This document shows, in pieces, positions 41,598-51,593 of a stretch of DNA of 64,000 nt. Both the position numbers and the translations under genes were made by a program. Location: positions 178,725,631-178,789,630 of the forward strand of contig OZ023264.1 of the NCBI GenBank assembly GCA_964006375.1. The letters are read 5' to 3'. This DNA comes from Tillus elongatus (lineage: Eukaryota; Arthropoda; Insecta; Coleoptera; Cleridae). The notes under the pieces are model-generated. The model ran no database searches and was not told the DNA's origin. It saw only the letters and a list, made by a program, of their open reading frames with translations. The number at the start of each line of letters is the position of its first letter. Position 1 is the stretch's first letter.

Positions 41598-42531
41598 TAA
41601 TCGTGATATTCTTAATATATTTTATAAATATGGCGAGCGTGGCAAAATGTTAGAAAGAATTGCGAGAACTTTTAATGAGAGGTATCCTCATTTAACTCCT
41701 CTCACCAAACTCAAGTTTCGAAAGTTAAAGAAGACTTTTTTAATCACGGCAAGGTTAAAGTTAACAGAAACAGGCAGAAACCGGTGACAGGTAATAATGA
41801 AAACAAAATTAACGTTTTGGGGTATTTCAGTGCAGATCCTCAAGGGTCTATCAGAGCAGTAGGAGCTGGAAGTTGCATTTCATATCAGTTCAGCAGATAA
41901 GTCAACAAAGCCGGTATGCATAATTATTAATTTAAAAATGTGCAAGCCCTCGTAGATGAGGATTTCCAAAGAAGACAGCTATTTTGTACGCAGTTAATGG
42001 ACAACTTGATGGTGGTAACTCTTATCTTGAAAGAATTATTTGGACAGACGGAGCCAAATTTTCAAGGGATGGCATAGTCAATTCCAGAAACAATCACTTT
42101 TGTCAAACCCAGATCTTCATCTAGTTCGGGAAACTAATCATCAGCATAAATTTGGTTTTAACGTTTTTTGTTTATTAATGAGCAATAGCTTATCATTCTG
42201 AATTTACAACGAGAACTTGTCTTTGGAAAAAGATCTAGACATACTGAATTCAAAAGCAAGCGATTTTTTGAATGAACTAGAATTATAACAGAAAAATTGA
42301 GCCTGTTGTTTGCTGACAGATGGATTCGAAGAGGTGGACTATGGTAATGGCCACCAAGATAACCTGACCTAACACCTCTCGACTACTATCTTTGGGGTGT
42401 TATAAAGAGTAAAGTGTACCAAACACCATGTGTCTCAAGGGAATCTCTTGAGCAGATAGTACGACTAGCTTTTTCACAATTGTCGCAAGAAGAAATTCAA
42501 AGGTGTCCGAAGAGAAATTATTATGTATCGT
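41598..42531 (+). pseudogene. Tc1/mariner-type transposase, inactivated
   Basis: Pieces in three frames spell a DDE transposase. An N-terminal HTH region (YTNRDILNIFYKYGE, RTFNERYPHLTPLTKLKFRK) is followed by FSADPQGSIRAVGAG and by VQALVDEDFQRRQL. The first catalytic Asp lies in RIIWTDGAKFSRDGIVN with NNHFW. Near the end is a third catalytic Asp in PDLTPLDYYLWGVIKSKVYQ, and the gene ends CPKRNYYVS. The central part with the second Asp is missing, and stops and shifts are frequent. The LINE-D insert separates its first few codons. Confidence 0.75.
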
Positions 42532-42540
42532 AAACAACAT

Positions 42541-42789
42541 GGCCGACATTTTGTACAGTTTCTTTAGTTTTATTTTTCAATCTTTTTTTTAATTTCATAT
42601 TGTTTATTTTTGTGATGTAGATGTTTTGCGTAAAAATGTCCAGAAATTGACTCAATAACTGATAATTTTTTCGTGGGCTCTATATGTTTCATTCATTTGT
42701 TTTATTTCAAGGAAAATATGCTCATATTCATAGTTTACAATGTTGCCTTATCACATATTTGCATTTTATTTTCTTTGCAAGTGAAGGTT
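42541..42789. other. No gene recognised
   Basis: AT-rich sequence after the transposase relic. No inverted end of the transposon could be found. Confidence 0.35.
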
Positions 42790-43017
42790 GTCACCTTAAC
42801 TACTATTGGTGTATTTAGTGTCGTAGCCTGCTTCTTTGAAAGCACGGAAGCTGTGAGAAATTTGCAATCGAATTATGCTGATTGCAATGAACTGGGCTGT
42901 TCGATCGATAAAATACATTTATTCGGCTATCATCTGTCAGAAAAATTAACACTTAGTTATAACTTCGCTGCGTTTTATGGCGGTCTAGAGGTTGAATGCA
43001 CATTTTGGTTACAATAA
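42790..43017 (+). CDS. Unrecognised open frame, possible terminal exon
   Basis: About 74 codons from the acceptor-like TTCTTTGCAAG (about 42771-42781) to a stop at 43015-43017. The product would hold one hydrophobic stretch (TLTTIGVFSVVACFF) followed by a polar part with three cysteines. I recognise no domain. Codon use is less AT-skewed than the flanks, and it is not part of a repeat seen in this window. It could be a host exon, a fragment of an unknown element or chance. Confidence 0.2.
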   Translation, partial: VTLTTIGVFSVVACFFESTEAVRNLQSNYADCNELGCSIDKIHLFGYHLSEKLTLSYNFAAFYGGLEVECTFWLQ

Positions 43018-43526
43018 CGTTTTACCTTGCTTTAAAATTAGTATGTTAATTAAATGTTTGTCAATCTTGTCGGAATCGTACATTTATTATTAGCACTTAA
43101 CTGGTGGTTATCGGTTTTTAGAGGTGCTAGGACAGTCAGCTACCAATAAAGTTTGCGATATTATTTTGACATGTGGGCGTGTGGTATTGATTAATAAGAG
43201 GTCCACTTCGCAATTTTTAGGATACTATAAAAATTGTCATTCATAAAAACTTTGTAGTATCCATGCTTCAATGACAAATCTTCTATAAATATCTTGCATC
43301 AGCTGTTAATTGTTCATCAACGCAGTTAGCTTGTAGTTCATCAAAATCACGGTCTAAAAGCGACGTCACCGTGTCGTAACCATACATGTAGTCATGTAAA
43401 ATTACCGGTAATTTAAAAATGGGTAATGTTACCCGCAATATTACCGGTAACTTACAAGTAATATTACCAATACCCATACAAAACACCCTATTAAATTAAT
43501 TTATAGAAAATGACCTGGATTCATTT
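43018..43526. other. No gene recognised
   Basis: Contains a cluster of ATTACCGGTAA and GTAATATTACC motifs at 43398-43470. Otherwise AT-rich and unassigned. Confidence 0.4.
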
Positions 43527-45540
43527 TTTTTTTGATGCAGGAGGGGGAAATGCTCATGCAGACCCCATTCACGTCCCCATAGGTTCCGTGGGATATCGAG
43601 GTACTGTGAGACTGTACTCACTAAAAACCCCCTCCCTGGGAGTACCGGACCTTAGTCCATACCTCCGCCGGAAAGATTTACACACAATGACTTTTTGGGT
43701 ATCAATTTTTCCATTCTGTTTTTGCCGCGGGGGCGTTTAGCGGGTAAGTGTAAGCTTTGGAAGCTTATGCGTATGTGGAAGTTGCTCGTCGTAGTTGGTA
43801 GCACTACGGAGAAGGCATTTGGGTGAGAAGCGGCTTTTGCGAACTGGGTAGTGGATAATTGAGTTATAAACTCAAGTATCGAAGGCATTTCCAGATCAGA
43901 GTGAATCTGACTGTTTCGGACAAACCATGGCGCTCCGGTAACTATTCTCAGAATTTTGTTCTGGATGATTTGAAGGGTCTTGATGTGTGTAGCGGCCGCG
44001 GTGGCCCATGCAGGTGATGCATAGGTCAAGGCTGGCCGGATAATGACTTTGTACATGAGCAACTTATTGTTCATGGACAATTTGGAGTTTCTATTTAGAA
44101 GTGGGAACAGCTTCGAGATGAACATCGAGGCTTTTTTTCGAGCGTGATCGACATAGGGGCGCCATGTTAAGTGTTTGTCGAGGAAAACCCCGAGGTATTT
44201 GGATAAATCTTGCCAGGGAATTATACGGTTGTCTAATGATACGTGTTCGTGAGGTGTGTGTCTCCTCTTGGAAAATAGGACTGCTGAACATTTATCAGAG
44301 TTTATGGCTAGACAAGATTTCCTATACCAGCCTTGTAGCTCGTCTACGGCGGTCTGAAGTCGTTCGGTTATTATCCTCAGCTGAGTGGAGCTGCTGAGGA
44401 TGGTAGTGTCGTCTGCGTACAGTGCGTATGTCACGTTTAGGGGGGCTGTCGGAATGTCTGCGACAAATATATTGTACAGCAGACGGGAGATAGCAGAACC
44501 CTGCGGGGGACCAGCCGTGGCTGGGTACGTTCTAGATCTGGCTCCCAGATGTTTGACCTGGTACTTCCCCTGTTGCAGGTATGACCTGATTAGCAGAGTC
44601 AGAGGGAGAGGATAATTAAATGATAGAAGTTTGTTTAGGAGGCCCGCATGCCAAACCCTATCGAAGGCTTGAGCAATGTCAAGAAATATTGCACCAGTTG
44701 ACTTGTTTATATTAAATCCTTTGGTGATGTTTTCCACCATACGGAGGACCTGGTCAGTGGTGGAGTGCTGGTGTCTGAAGCCGAATTGCTCATCCGGGAG
44801 GATATGATTTTCTGACGTGAAAGAAGCTAGCCTTTTCTGAATCATTTTTTCGGCGATTTTGCCGATGACTGGTAGCAGGCTAATGGACCTGTAGTTCTGA
44901 GCGAACAGCGGATCTTTGCTGGGTTTCGGGATGTTGATAATGTCGGCAAGTTTCCACATGGAAGGAAAATGTTGAAATCGCAGCATGGCATTCATAATCG
45001 TAACTAGAAATACCACGGCTTTGCGGGGGAGGTTTTTCAGGGCTAAATTGGAGATTCCATCGTATCCCGGAGCTTTCCTATTTTTTAATGCTTTGATTAT
45101 TTGGGAAACTTATTCGAAAGTTGTGGGCTCGATAGTTGTGTCTGGGGTGACGCGAAGCGCACTCCTGACGTAGCAGTGCGTTCTTGCTACGTGCGACAGA
45201 TTAACGTTGTTATAATTCGGGCTGAATTGCAACTCCAGATGATCTGCGAATGCAGTAGCTTTCTCCGCATCCGTGTATACGACACTGTTACGGCCGTGAA
45301 GCGGGGATATCGGAAGTTTTTGGGAGCGAAGGGCTTTTGCCATTTGCCAGACGGAATTGTCTTGGGTAGACACGGTTTGTAGGCGCTCCTCCCAACGATT
45401 GTTGCGGAGTTCTTGTAGGGCGGATCGTACTTGTTTGATGAGTCTGTTAGCGTCTCGTTTGTCGGTGGGGTTTCCGGTGCGTTGAGCTAGTCTACGCACG
45501 CGGTTCTTTTCGAGTATCATTTCCCTGATACTGGACGGAA
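43527..45540 (-). mobile_element. LINE-G, jockey-type retrotransposon, 5'-truncated
   Basis: A minus-strand copy of about 2 kb, from a T run at 43527-43537 (its A tail) to a truncation near 45540. It carries the end of the endonuclease-RT linker, the RT and the C-terminal region. Its GC content is higher than that of the host sequence around it, and it differs clearly from LINE-A in protein sequence. Confidence 0.85.
43652..45520 (-). pseudogene. Jockey-type reverse transcriptase with a single in-frame stop
   Basis: The frame is open from 45520 to 43652 except for one TAA at 45110-45112. It encodes a jockey-clade RT. Upstream of the stop is the linker (AEKATAFADHLELQF). Downstream are the RT fingers (NYRSISLLPVIGKIAEK), motif A (FLDIAQAFDRVWH, Asp 113 counted from the Met at 45016), motif B (GPPQGS, 169-174), the catalytic YADD (200-203) and LGVFLDKHLTW. 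The C-terminal part includes RPALTYASPAWATAA and IQNKILRIVTGAPW. All RT active-site residues are intact, but the stop and the missing endonuclease make it non-autonomous. Confidence 0.85.
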
Positions 45541-45593
45541 AAGACCTGGGTGCATACAGCGTTTGTACTGTGATAATAATGTAGTCTTCTTAA

Positions 45594-46077
45594 AACTAAG
45601 TGAGATGCAAGACACGCTTTTAACTGTGTCGCCATCTAGTTGCGGAACCAAGTAGTATGTTGTCACGCCAGCTCCAAATAACACAAAGTGTTAAAAAAAT
45701 AGAGACTGTATACAACCAACAATTTAGTAAATTGTCAGCCTTGGCCCATTTCTCCCACAATATTTGCAAGGCTAGATGTATTCTCACCACAATTAGAACT
45801 GTAGACCGGTTCTGCTCTAATTAGAGCTCGTCAGTACGGCATATGAATTGCAGCGAAAATACACCTATAAAGTAATACGGCTATGGTAGCCAGCCCCCCT
45901 ACCCCCCAACTAAGTGAGATGTAAGACCCGGTTTTTACACGTGCCGCCATCTCGTTGCGGAAACAAGTAGTATATTGTCACGGCAGCTCCAAATAACACA
46001 GAGGTTACAAAATAGAGACTGTATACAACCAACTTACAATTTAGTGAGAATTGTGGTGAGAATACATCTAGCCTTAC
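45594..46077 (-). mobile_element. 484-bp non-coding retroelement-like insertion with 13-bp target duplication
   Basis: Both edges carry GTAGTCTTCTTAA (45581-45593 and 46078-46090), a perfect 13-bp duplication. Inside is a direct repeat of about 125-135 bases (45594-45735 and 45905-46042, containing GGAGCTGCCGTGACA- and CGCAACGAGATGGCG-like blocks). There is also a 27-base inverted pair (45769-45796 and 46048-46074) and, between the repeats, a hammerhead-like sequence on the minus strand. There is no open frame. This architecture resembles the terminal repeats of Penelope-like elements or short retrozymes, by inference only. Confidence 0.7.
45801..45837 (-). ncRNA. Decayed hammerhead ribozyme motif
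   Basis: The minus strand reads GTA-CTGACGA-GCTCTAATTAGAGC-AGAA-CCGGTC-TAC. Stem I (GTA/TAC, then an outer CAATT/AATTG pairing further out), a perfect stem II and a minimal stem III (ACC/GGT) before a GTC cleavage triplet all fit a type I hammerhead. The core GAAA is AGAA, two transitions at invariant positions, so self-cleavage is not expected from this copy. Confidence 0.6.
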
Positions 46078-46090
46078 GTAGTCTTCTTAA

Positions 46091-46335
46091 CTTAAGCAGT
46101 TGGTTCATAACATCACAGTAAAAAGGTATCAAAAGTGTAACAAAGTAAAGAAGAAAAGATAATATTCATTGCAAAGGAAAATGAAAGCTAAAAAAGAAGG
46201 ATAAGATTAATTAAAATAAGTGAAATACTATTATATTGTGGGAGTTATAATTAATGCAGACAAATGCATCTCATCCCCTCTACGCACTCGTCTTCTCTTA
46301 TGAAACCGTAATTATCCAAGCCCAAGGTACTGTCT
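46091..46335. other. No gene recognised
   Basis: AT-rich sequence between the 484-bp insertion and the basic open frame; nothing recognised. Confidence 0.35.
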
Positions 46336-46611
46336 TCATCTGCCCCGTCTATCTTTAATTGGGATTCTTACTCGCATTCTGTGTCCGCCGCCTGTTACCC
46401 TTTGGACCCTTGTTTGGCCCTCTGTAGTCTTTGTTTGTCCTGTTTGAAATCTGATTAGGTTATCCTGGATTACGGCCTTGCGTAGTCTTGGCCCTCTTGG
46501 ATCAGTGTCTTGACCACAGGAGATAGGTTGGAGAACGCTGCCTCTTCTATCGATAATACTATTGGCATTGCTCCTTGGAAATTGCTTTGTTAGTACCTTG
46601 ACTTGCGACCC
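46336..46611 (-). pseudogene. Basic open-frame fragment without a start codon
   Basis: The minus strand is open for about 91 codons from 46611 to a TGA at 46336-46338. There is no ATG until near its end. The product is rich in Arg, Gln and Gly (DPRGPRLRKAVIQDNLIRF, GQTKTTEGQTRVQRV). I do not recognise it. A gag/ORF1-like remnant of a mobile element or a host exon are both possible. It lies just 3' of the RTE-type element but is not a normal part of one. Confidence 0.25.
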
Positions 46612-46799
46612 TTAATCGGCCAACCCGTTTTAGTCTAAAAGCACACGTTTTTAGTGTCACATTACCCTTATATCGAGTGGTTCGTTTCGATATTGGACAT
46701 TGATAGAACGAGTTAGAGAACTGTAGCTAGTATTTTGGATCAAATTAGAAGGTTAATTTACTGAAGCAACGTTGGATTGGTTTAGAGTTGTTCGATAGT

Positions 46800-48199
46800 C
46801 TGAGATATCTTCTTCTTTCGGTCCCATATCAGGTCCCCCTAACGTTGGCAATTACATTGGCGAGTTGTTCGTGGTTTTCGGCTAATCTGAATAGTTGTTC
46901 GGCACTGCGTATTCCAGTCCAATAGCGAATGTTCTTTAGCCATGACATCTGTTTCCTTCCGATTCCTCGGATGCCTTCGATTTTACCTCTCATTATAAGC
47001 TGGAGCATCTTGTATCGGTTTCCTCTAAGAACATGTTCCAGGTATGATATCTTTCGCACCTTAATAGTGACAAATAATTCACGGACGGCATTCGCTCTAT
47101 TTAATACTGCTTCGTTTATCTGCATAGCTGTCCAGGGTATTCGAAGCATTCTTCTGTGCAACCACATCTCAAACGCTTCCAGTCGACTGATCGTAGCAGC
47201 CTTCAGAGTCCAAGTCTCAGCTCCATACAACAACACGGACCAAATATAACATTTGATCATTATTTGACGCAATCTTAGGTTTAAGTTGTCGTTAGAGAAA
47301 AATGATTTCATTCTCATGAAAGTTAAGCGCGCTGTTTCAATTCTGCACTTTATCTCTTTATCAGGGTCTAAGTGTTCTGTGATATAATAACCAAGGTATT
47401 TGAATTGGGTAACTCTCTCAATGTTTTGTTGGCCTATCGGTAGGGAAGCATCGGCGTGCGGTTGGCGACTGAATATCATAAATTTTGTCTTATTGACATT
47501 TATTTTCAAACCCATTTCCCTTCCTGTCGTGTTTACACTATCCAACAACTCTGAAGGCCCCGGACACTATCGCACAAGATGACCGTATCGTCGGCATATC
47601 GAATGTTATTAATCAGTTCACCGTTAATCTTCTCTCCAAGGTCTTTATCTTGCAAAGCCTTCTTAAAGATTGTATTCGAGTATATGTTGAACAATAGCGG
47701 GGAGAGAATGCATCCCTGTCTGACGCCTCGTTGAATGCGACATTCATCGGTTAGTCTTCCATCGATTAGGACCACTGCTTTCTGCTTTCAATATAAGTTC
47801 TCTATAATTTTCAGATCTCTCTCATCGATTCCCAAAGTTCTTAGTATGTTTAAAAGTGTTTCATGCTGAACCCTATCGAATGCTTTTTCATAGTCTATAA
47901 AACATACATAAATATCCTTGCGTTGTTCACGACACTTTTGAAGAAGTATATTTAAGACAAAAAGTGCTTCCCGGGTGCCTAGTGCATTCCTAAAGCCAAA
48001 CTGCGTCTCATCCAGGACCTCCTCGCACCGACTTCTCATCCTTCCATGTATTATGCGAAGAAACACCTTTAATGTATGACTCATCAGGCTAATTAATTTA
48101 TATTCGTCGCACTTCTTTGCTCGCTGTTTTTTTCGGAAGTGCTATAAAAACAGACTTCAACCATTCTTCGGGTATTTCACCAGTAGTATATAAAATACC

Positions 48200-48276
<77 letters not shown>

Positions 48277-48478
48277 AAAAAACTTAACTAGAGCATTGAT
48301 GTGATCTTCGTGAATCATCTGTAGGAGCTCTGCTGGGATGTTATCTGGACCAGTTGCTTTCTTGGTTTTGGCTGATTTTATGGCATGGAGAACTTCGGAT
48401 TTTAACATTTCTGGCCCTTCGTCTTGGTTTCCATTACCCTGCATGTTTGGCCTATCCTCTTCAAACTGAGATATGATA
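46800..48478 (-). mobile_element. RTE-type LINE, 5'-truncated and interrupted by (TA)n
   Basis: A minus-strand RTE-clade RT in four frame pieces. 48157-48444: linker (AIKSAKTKKATGPDNIPAEL). 47788-48084: motif A (CFIDYEKAFDRVQHE). 47533-47775: GVRQGCILSPLLFNIY and the catalytic IRYADDTVIL. 46829-47548: FKYLGYYITEHLDPDKEIK, VLLYGAETWTLK, EMWLHRRMLRI. The YADD box and flanking motifs are typical of RTE/BovB-like elements. The endonuclease is absent. A (TA)n array (48202-48272) sits inside the coding part, between NNI and the TGEIPEEW block. Confidence 0.85.
48202..48272. repeat. (TA)n array inside the RTE-type ORF
   Basis: About 35 TA units between two coding blocks that are normally adjacent. 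It is either an expansion of a TATA in the gene or an insertion carrying TA. There is no family I or II sequence beside it. Confidence 0.95.
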
Positions 48479-49158
48479 AAGTTTATTGTAAATTGTATCT
48501 AGACTTCTCAAAATTGTCTAGTGTATTTGTCGAGTGTCCTTGGTTATCAATTAGGCATTAACAAAGTTATGTGTTGTAACTGAGTCTAATAATTTAGAAG
48601 TGAAATCGCAAGAATGTGTTATCTGGCAAACCATAAAACGTAATACAATACTACCCAGAAAGTTTCGATTGAATTTTGTTGCATTTGTGTGTCTTTTGTT
48701 TGCAAGTGATTTCTTGTTATTCGTTTTGCTTTTTTATCCATTGATATTATGTAACAGATAAAAAATATAAACTATGCAGTACGATGTTTTGCATGTAATA
48801 TAAATTATGCGAATAGGAATGTCCTTTAATAAAACGTTATCAGAATTATGTCAGTTATTACTAGAAAACTGGCTTTCAGAACCAGTTATGTTGCAAATTT
48901 TGACATTTGCAATAAACGTATAGGTATTAATAGCTTAATGATTTTTATATTCTGATAGGTGGAGATAATGTTTGTTGCTGATGTAATATATCTAGTGTGT
49001 TGATTTTGATTATCCGTTTTAAAGAATATTCTAAGATCAATGATTTATAGGTGTATATGCATACAGAATTACACATCGAAAACTGTACAATCGGATTTGC
49101 GTTTATTTAAACTGATCCCTTTGAAAAACTCTTGGACAGGTCGATGTTGTTACCTTTT
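48479..49158. other. No gene recognised
   Basis: AT-rich spacer of about 680 bases. No exon, RNA gene or repeat was recognised. Confidence 0.4.
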
Positions 49159-49278
49159 CTCTTTTAGTGGATTTAAAAAAAATCACTAATGAGAAGATCC
49201 CGACTTTTGAATTTTGAAAAATTTCTTCAAATGAGCGCAAACTAGGACCTCTAAAACCCATATCCGGGGTCAGTTTCA

Positions 49279-49357
<79 letters not shown>
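49159..49357. repeat. Family II repeat and (TA)n array
   Basis: Family II in inverse orientation (TTTTAGTGGATTTAAAAAAA, GAAGATCCCGACTTTTGAAT, CCATATCCGGGGTCAGTTTC) followed by (TA)n at 49282-49357, which joins LINE-D sequence. Confidence 0.85.
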
Positions 49358-49359
<2 letters not shown>

Positions 49360-49771
49360 AAGTCACCCAGGAACTCGGTGGAAACTGTTAGATCTAAAAC
49401 TTCCTCACGGCCTGTTGTGATGAAGGTCGGTTTATTATCACTATTCAATATGTCTAAATTAAATTTCATAAAGGATTGTAAAAGCGCCTCACCCCTAGAG
49501 TTTGTGTCCGAGCTACCCCACAACTCATGGTGCGCGTTCGCATCCATGCCGATGATGATCTGCCATCCACCTGCTCTGCTACCCACCATCAGCTGCTCCA
49601 ATTCGTTGGGTGGAGAAGGGTCCGTGCTGTCCCCTGGCAGATAGGCTGACGCGACCGTAATGTCCCTCGGCCCATCCGTTCCTCCACATCGGATTTTGAT
49701 CATTGCCAGGTCCCTGGAACAGAAATTCATTAAAAGCAGAAACTCGATCCCTTCCCTGACAGAAATGCAGG

Positions 49772-49775
<4 letters not shown>
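49358..49775 (-). repeat. 418-bp duplicated LINE-D segment (copy 1)
   Basis: Exactly 418 bases that recur at 49861-50278 with only about two differences (TGGAGAAGGG against TGAAGAAGGG; GACAGAAATG against GACAAAAATG). The two copies are separated by a (TA)n array (49775-49860) and preceded by another. The duplicated unit is therefore (TA)n plus 418 bases. The frame 49281-49730 is the endonuclease piece running into TA-coded Tyr-Ile. Confidence 0.92.

Positions 49776-49860
<85 letters not shown>
49775..49860. repeat. (TA)n array between the two 418-bp copies
   Basis: About 43 TA units. The left junction is GGCCC|TATA and the right junction is TATA|CAAAGTCACC. Confidence 0.98.
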
Positions 49861-49862
<2 letters not shown>

Positions 49863-50539
49863 AAGTCACCCAGGAACTCGGTGGAAACTGTTAGATCTAA
49901 AACTTCCTCACGGCCTGTTGTGATGAAGGTCGGTTTATTATCACTATTCAATATGTCTAAATTAAATTTCATAAAGGATTGTAAAAGCGCCTCACCCCTA
50001 GAGTTTGTGTCCGAGCTACCCCACAACTCATGGTGCGCGTTCGCATCCATGCCGATGATGATCTGCCATCCACCTGCTCTGCTACCCACCATCAGCTGCT
50101 CCAATTCGTTGGGTGAAGAAGGGTCCGTGCTGTCCCCTGGCAGATAGGCTGACGCGACCGTAATGTCCCTCGGCCCATCCGTTCCTCCACATCGGATTTT
50201 GATCATTGCCAGGTCCCTGGAACAGAAATTCATTAAAAGCAGAAACTCGATCCCTTCCCTGACAAAAATGCAGGCCCTCGGGTTCTCGCTGGATCTGCTA
50301 TAGATGAGCTTTCTAGCAGCTCCGCCGAGTCCCTTGATCTCTGCTTTATAGGAGTACGGTTCCTGAATGAGGGCCACGTCCGTTTTCCTCAGAGCCATCA
50401 GTAGTTCGGCCGTGGCTGCCCTACTGTGTTGGAGGTTGACCTGAAGGAACCTAAGTCCCATTAACCCGTAGTTGCTTCCCCAGTGGGCGGACGCTAAACC
50501 TTCACAGGCCCCAGAATGCCTTGAAGGAGGTTCCTTCAA
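49861..50539 (-). pseudogene. LINE-D ORF2 N-terminus, APE-type endonuclease
   Basis: The frame opens at 50539 and encodes an endonuclease of the I/R1 group. LRFLQVNLQHSRAATAELL holds the N-terminal Asn, DVALIQEPYS the catalytic Glu, [10 protein letters not shown] and [16 protein letters not shown] the catalytic Asp/Asn, and [18 protein letters not shown] follows. It breaks off after FLGDFV, where TA codons begin, so the SDH box and the RT are lost. The enzyme would nick target DNA for priming. This copy is incomplete. Confidence 0.82.
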
Positions 50540-51593
50540 GTGCTCTGTAAGACGCCTGGTCGATCGAGAAGGCGAGAGTCTGTCCTTTCTCCGCTGCCTT
50601 CCTGCTTAGAACTGACCAGTGTTGTGTCCCCAGTTCAGGGTTCTGGATCTTCAGTCTACTGATCACCGACTCCTGCAGGACGGTGTCAGGGATCCGTACG
50701 AGTACCTCGCGTCTCTTTGGGAGTTCCTTGGGCTCGACGGCTGTCAAGTCCGCCCCCTCCCAAATCTGACCGCGGCCCCCGATCGTTTTCCGCAGCCAGT
50801 CCCGCGATTGCGGGCCGGCACAGCTTATCTAGAGGACGCCCCCCGCCAGGCGCGCCCGGTGGAACTGAGGCGGGCTCTCCCCTTCCTGAAGAGAGTCCAC
50901 CAGCCTGGATCAGGTCCGCCTTACCCCTGGTCTAGCGTGACCTCAGGATGGCGTCTGTCAATCACCGCCATCCCGAGGCTCTCCGCAGCCTCCCTATACG
51001 AGCTAGTCTGCGCCGGTGTTCCGGCCTTGGTCCTTTTGGGATGTCTGTCTGTAGTAGGCGTGCTAGAAGCAGAGCGCAGCGTCTTCTGACTCGCACTCTC
51101 CTCTTGCGCCTTTACAGGTGCCCTGGCCCTTTTGGGTCGTATGGCTGTAGTAGACGTGCTAGAGCCAGAGCGCGTCCTCTTCTGACTCGCACTCCCCTCT
51201 AGCGCCTTCAGGTTTCTCGACCGTCCACGTCCCGGTCGCCATTTTCTGCGCCCTCCGGAACATCTTTCTTTACGCCCCGGAAAGATGCTTGGAATACCGG
51301 TGCAGTCCCTCTACCCTTACAGTAGGGTCCTCACTGGTGGAGGGGCCCCCGGAGTCCGTGAAGCTCGCCGCCCTCCGGTGGGATCCAGCCTTCAGCTTGG
51401 GTGTCCGGGACAGGTCTTTGGCCGAAGCTACCCCCTGATCCCCCGTATCTACGTCGGTCGTGAGACCTCCAGAATAGGCTGCCGCCCCCTGGCTCGTATC
51501 CGTTTCCGGAATAGACTCAAGACACGAGTATGTAGCCGGAGCCACTCCTAGAGCCTCATTGGTTTTGGTTTTATATGTATTTATTATCTTCAT
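50502..51593 (-). pseudogene. LINE-D ORF1 (gag-like, DUF4780-type C-terminus)
   Basis: ORF1 proteins of such LINEs bind the element RNA. The first 107 codons (51593-51270) are acidic and Ser/Thr-rich. After a stop, the same frame continues with a Lys/Arg/Ser-rich part, then SLGMAVIDRRHPEVTLDQG. The end of the frame (50747-50502) has VLVRIPDTVLQESVISRLKI, NPELGTQHWSVL and ALEGTSFKAFWGL, the pattern of the insect DUF4780 domain. A stop at 51270 and a shift near 50930 interrupt it. It overlaps the ORF2 start by about 38 bases. Confidence 0.65.

Larger units (their letters stand above)
40689..42540 (+). mobile_element. Tc1/mariner-type relic split by a LINE-D insertion
   Basis: A second DDE transposon, of a different subfamily from 33568-35456. 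A possible left end is TACAGGGCGGACTGG at about 40690. The transposase begins near 40995 (VADNNT), is interrupted by a LINE-D 3' fragment (41013-41597) and resumes in register with TNRDILNIFYKYGE. No right inverted end was recognised. Confidence 0.6.

Noticed and set aside
45594..46042. Direct repeats of the 484-bp insertion as LTRs of an LTR retrotransposon
   Set aside because: There is no TG...CA border, primer-binding site or coding interior. The 13-bp duplication is longer than the 4-6 bp of LTR integration.
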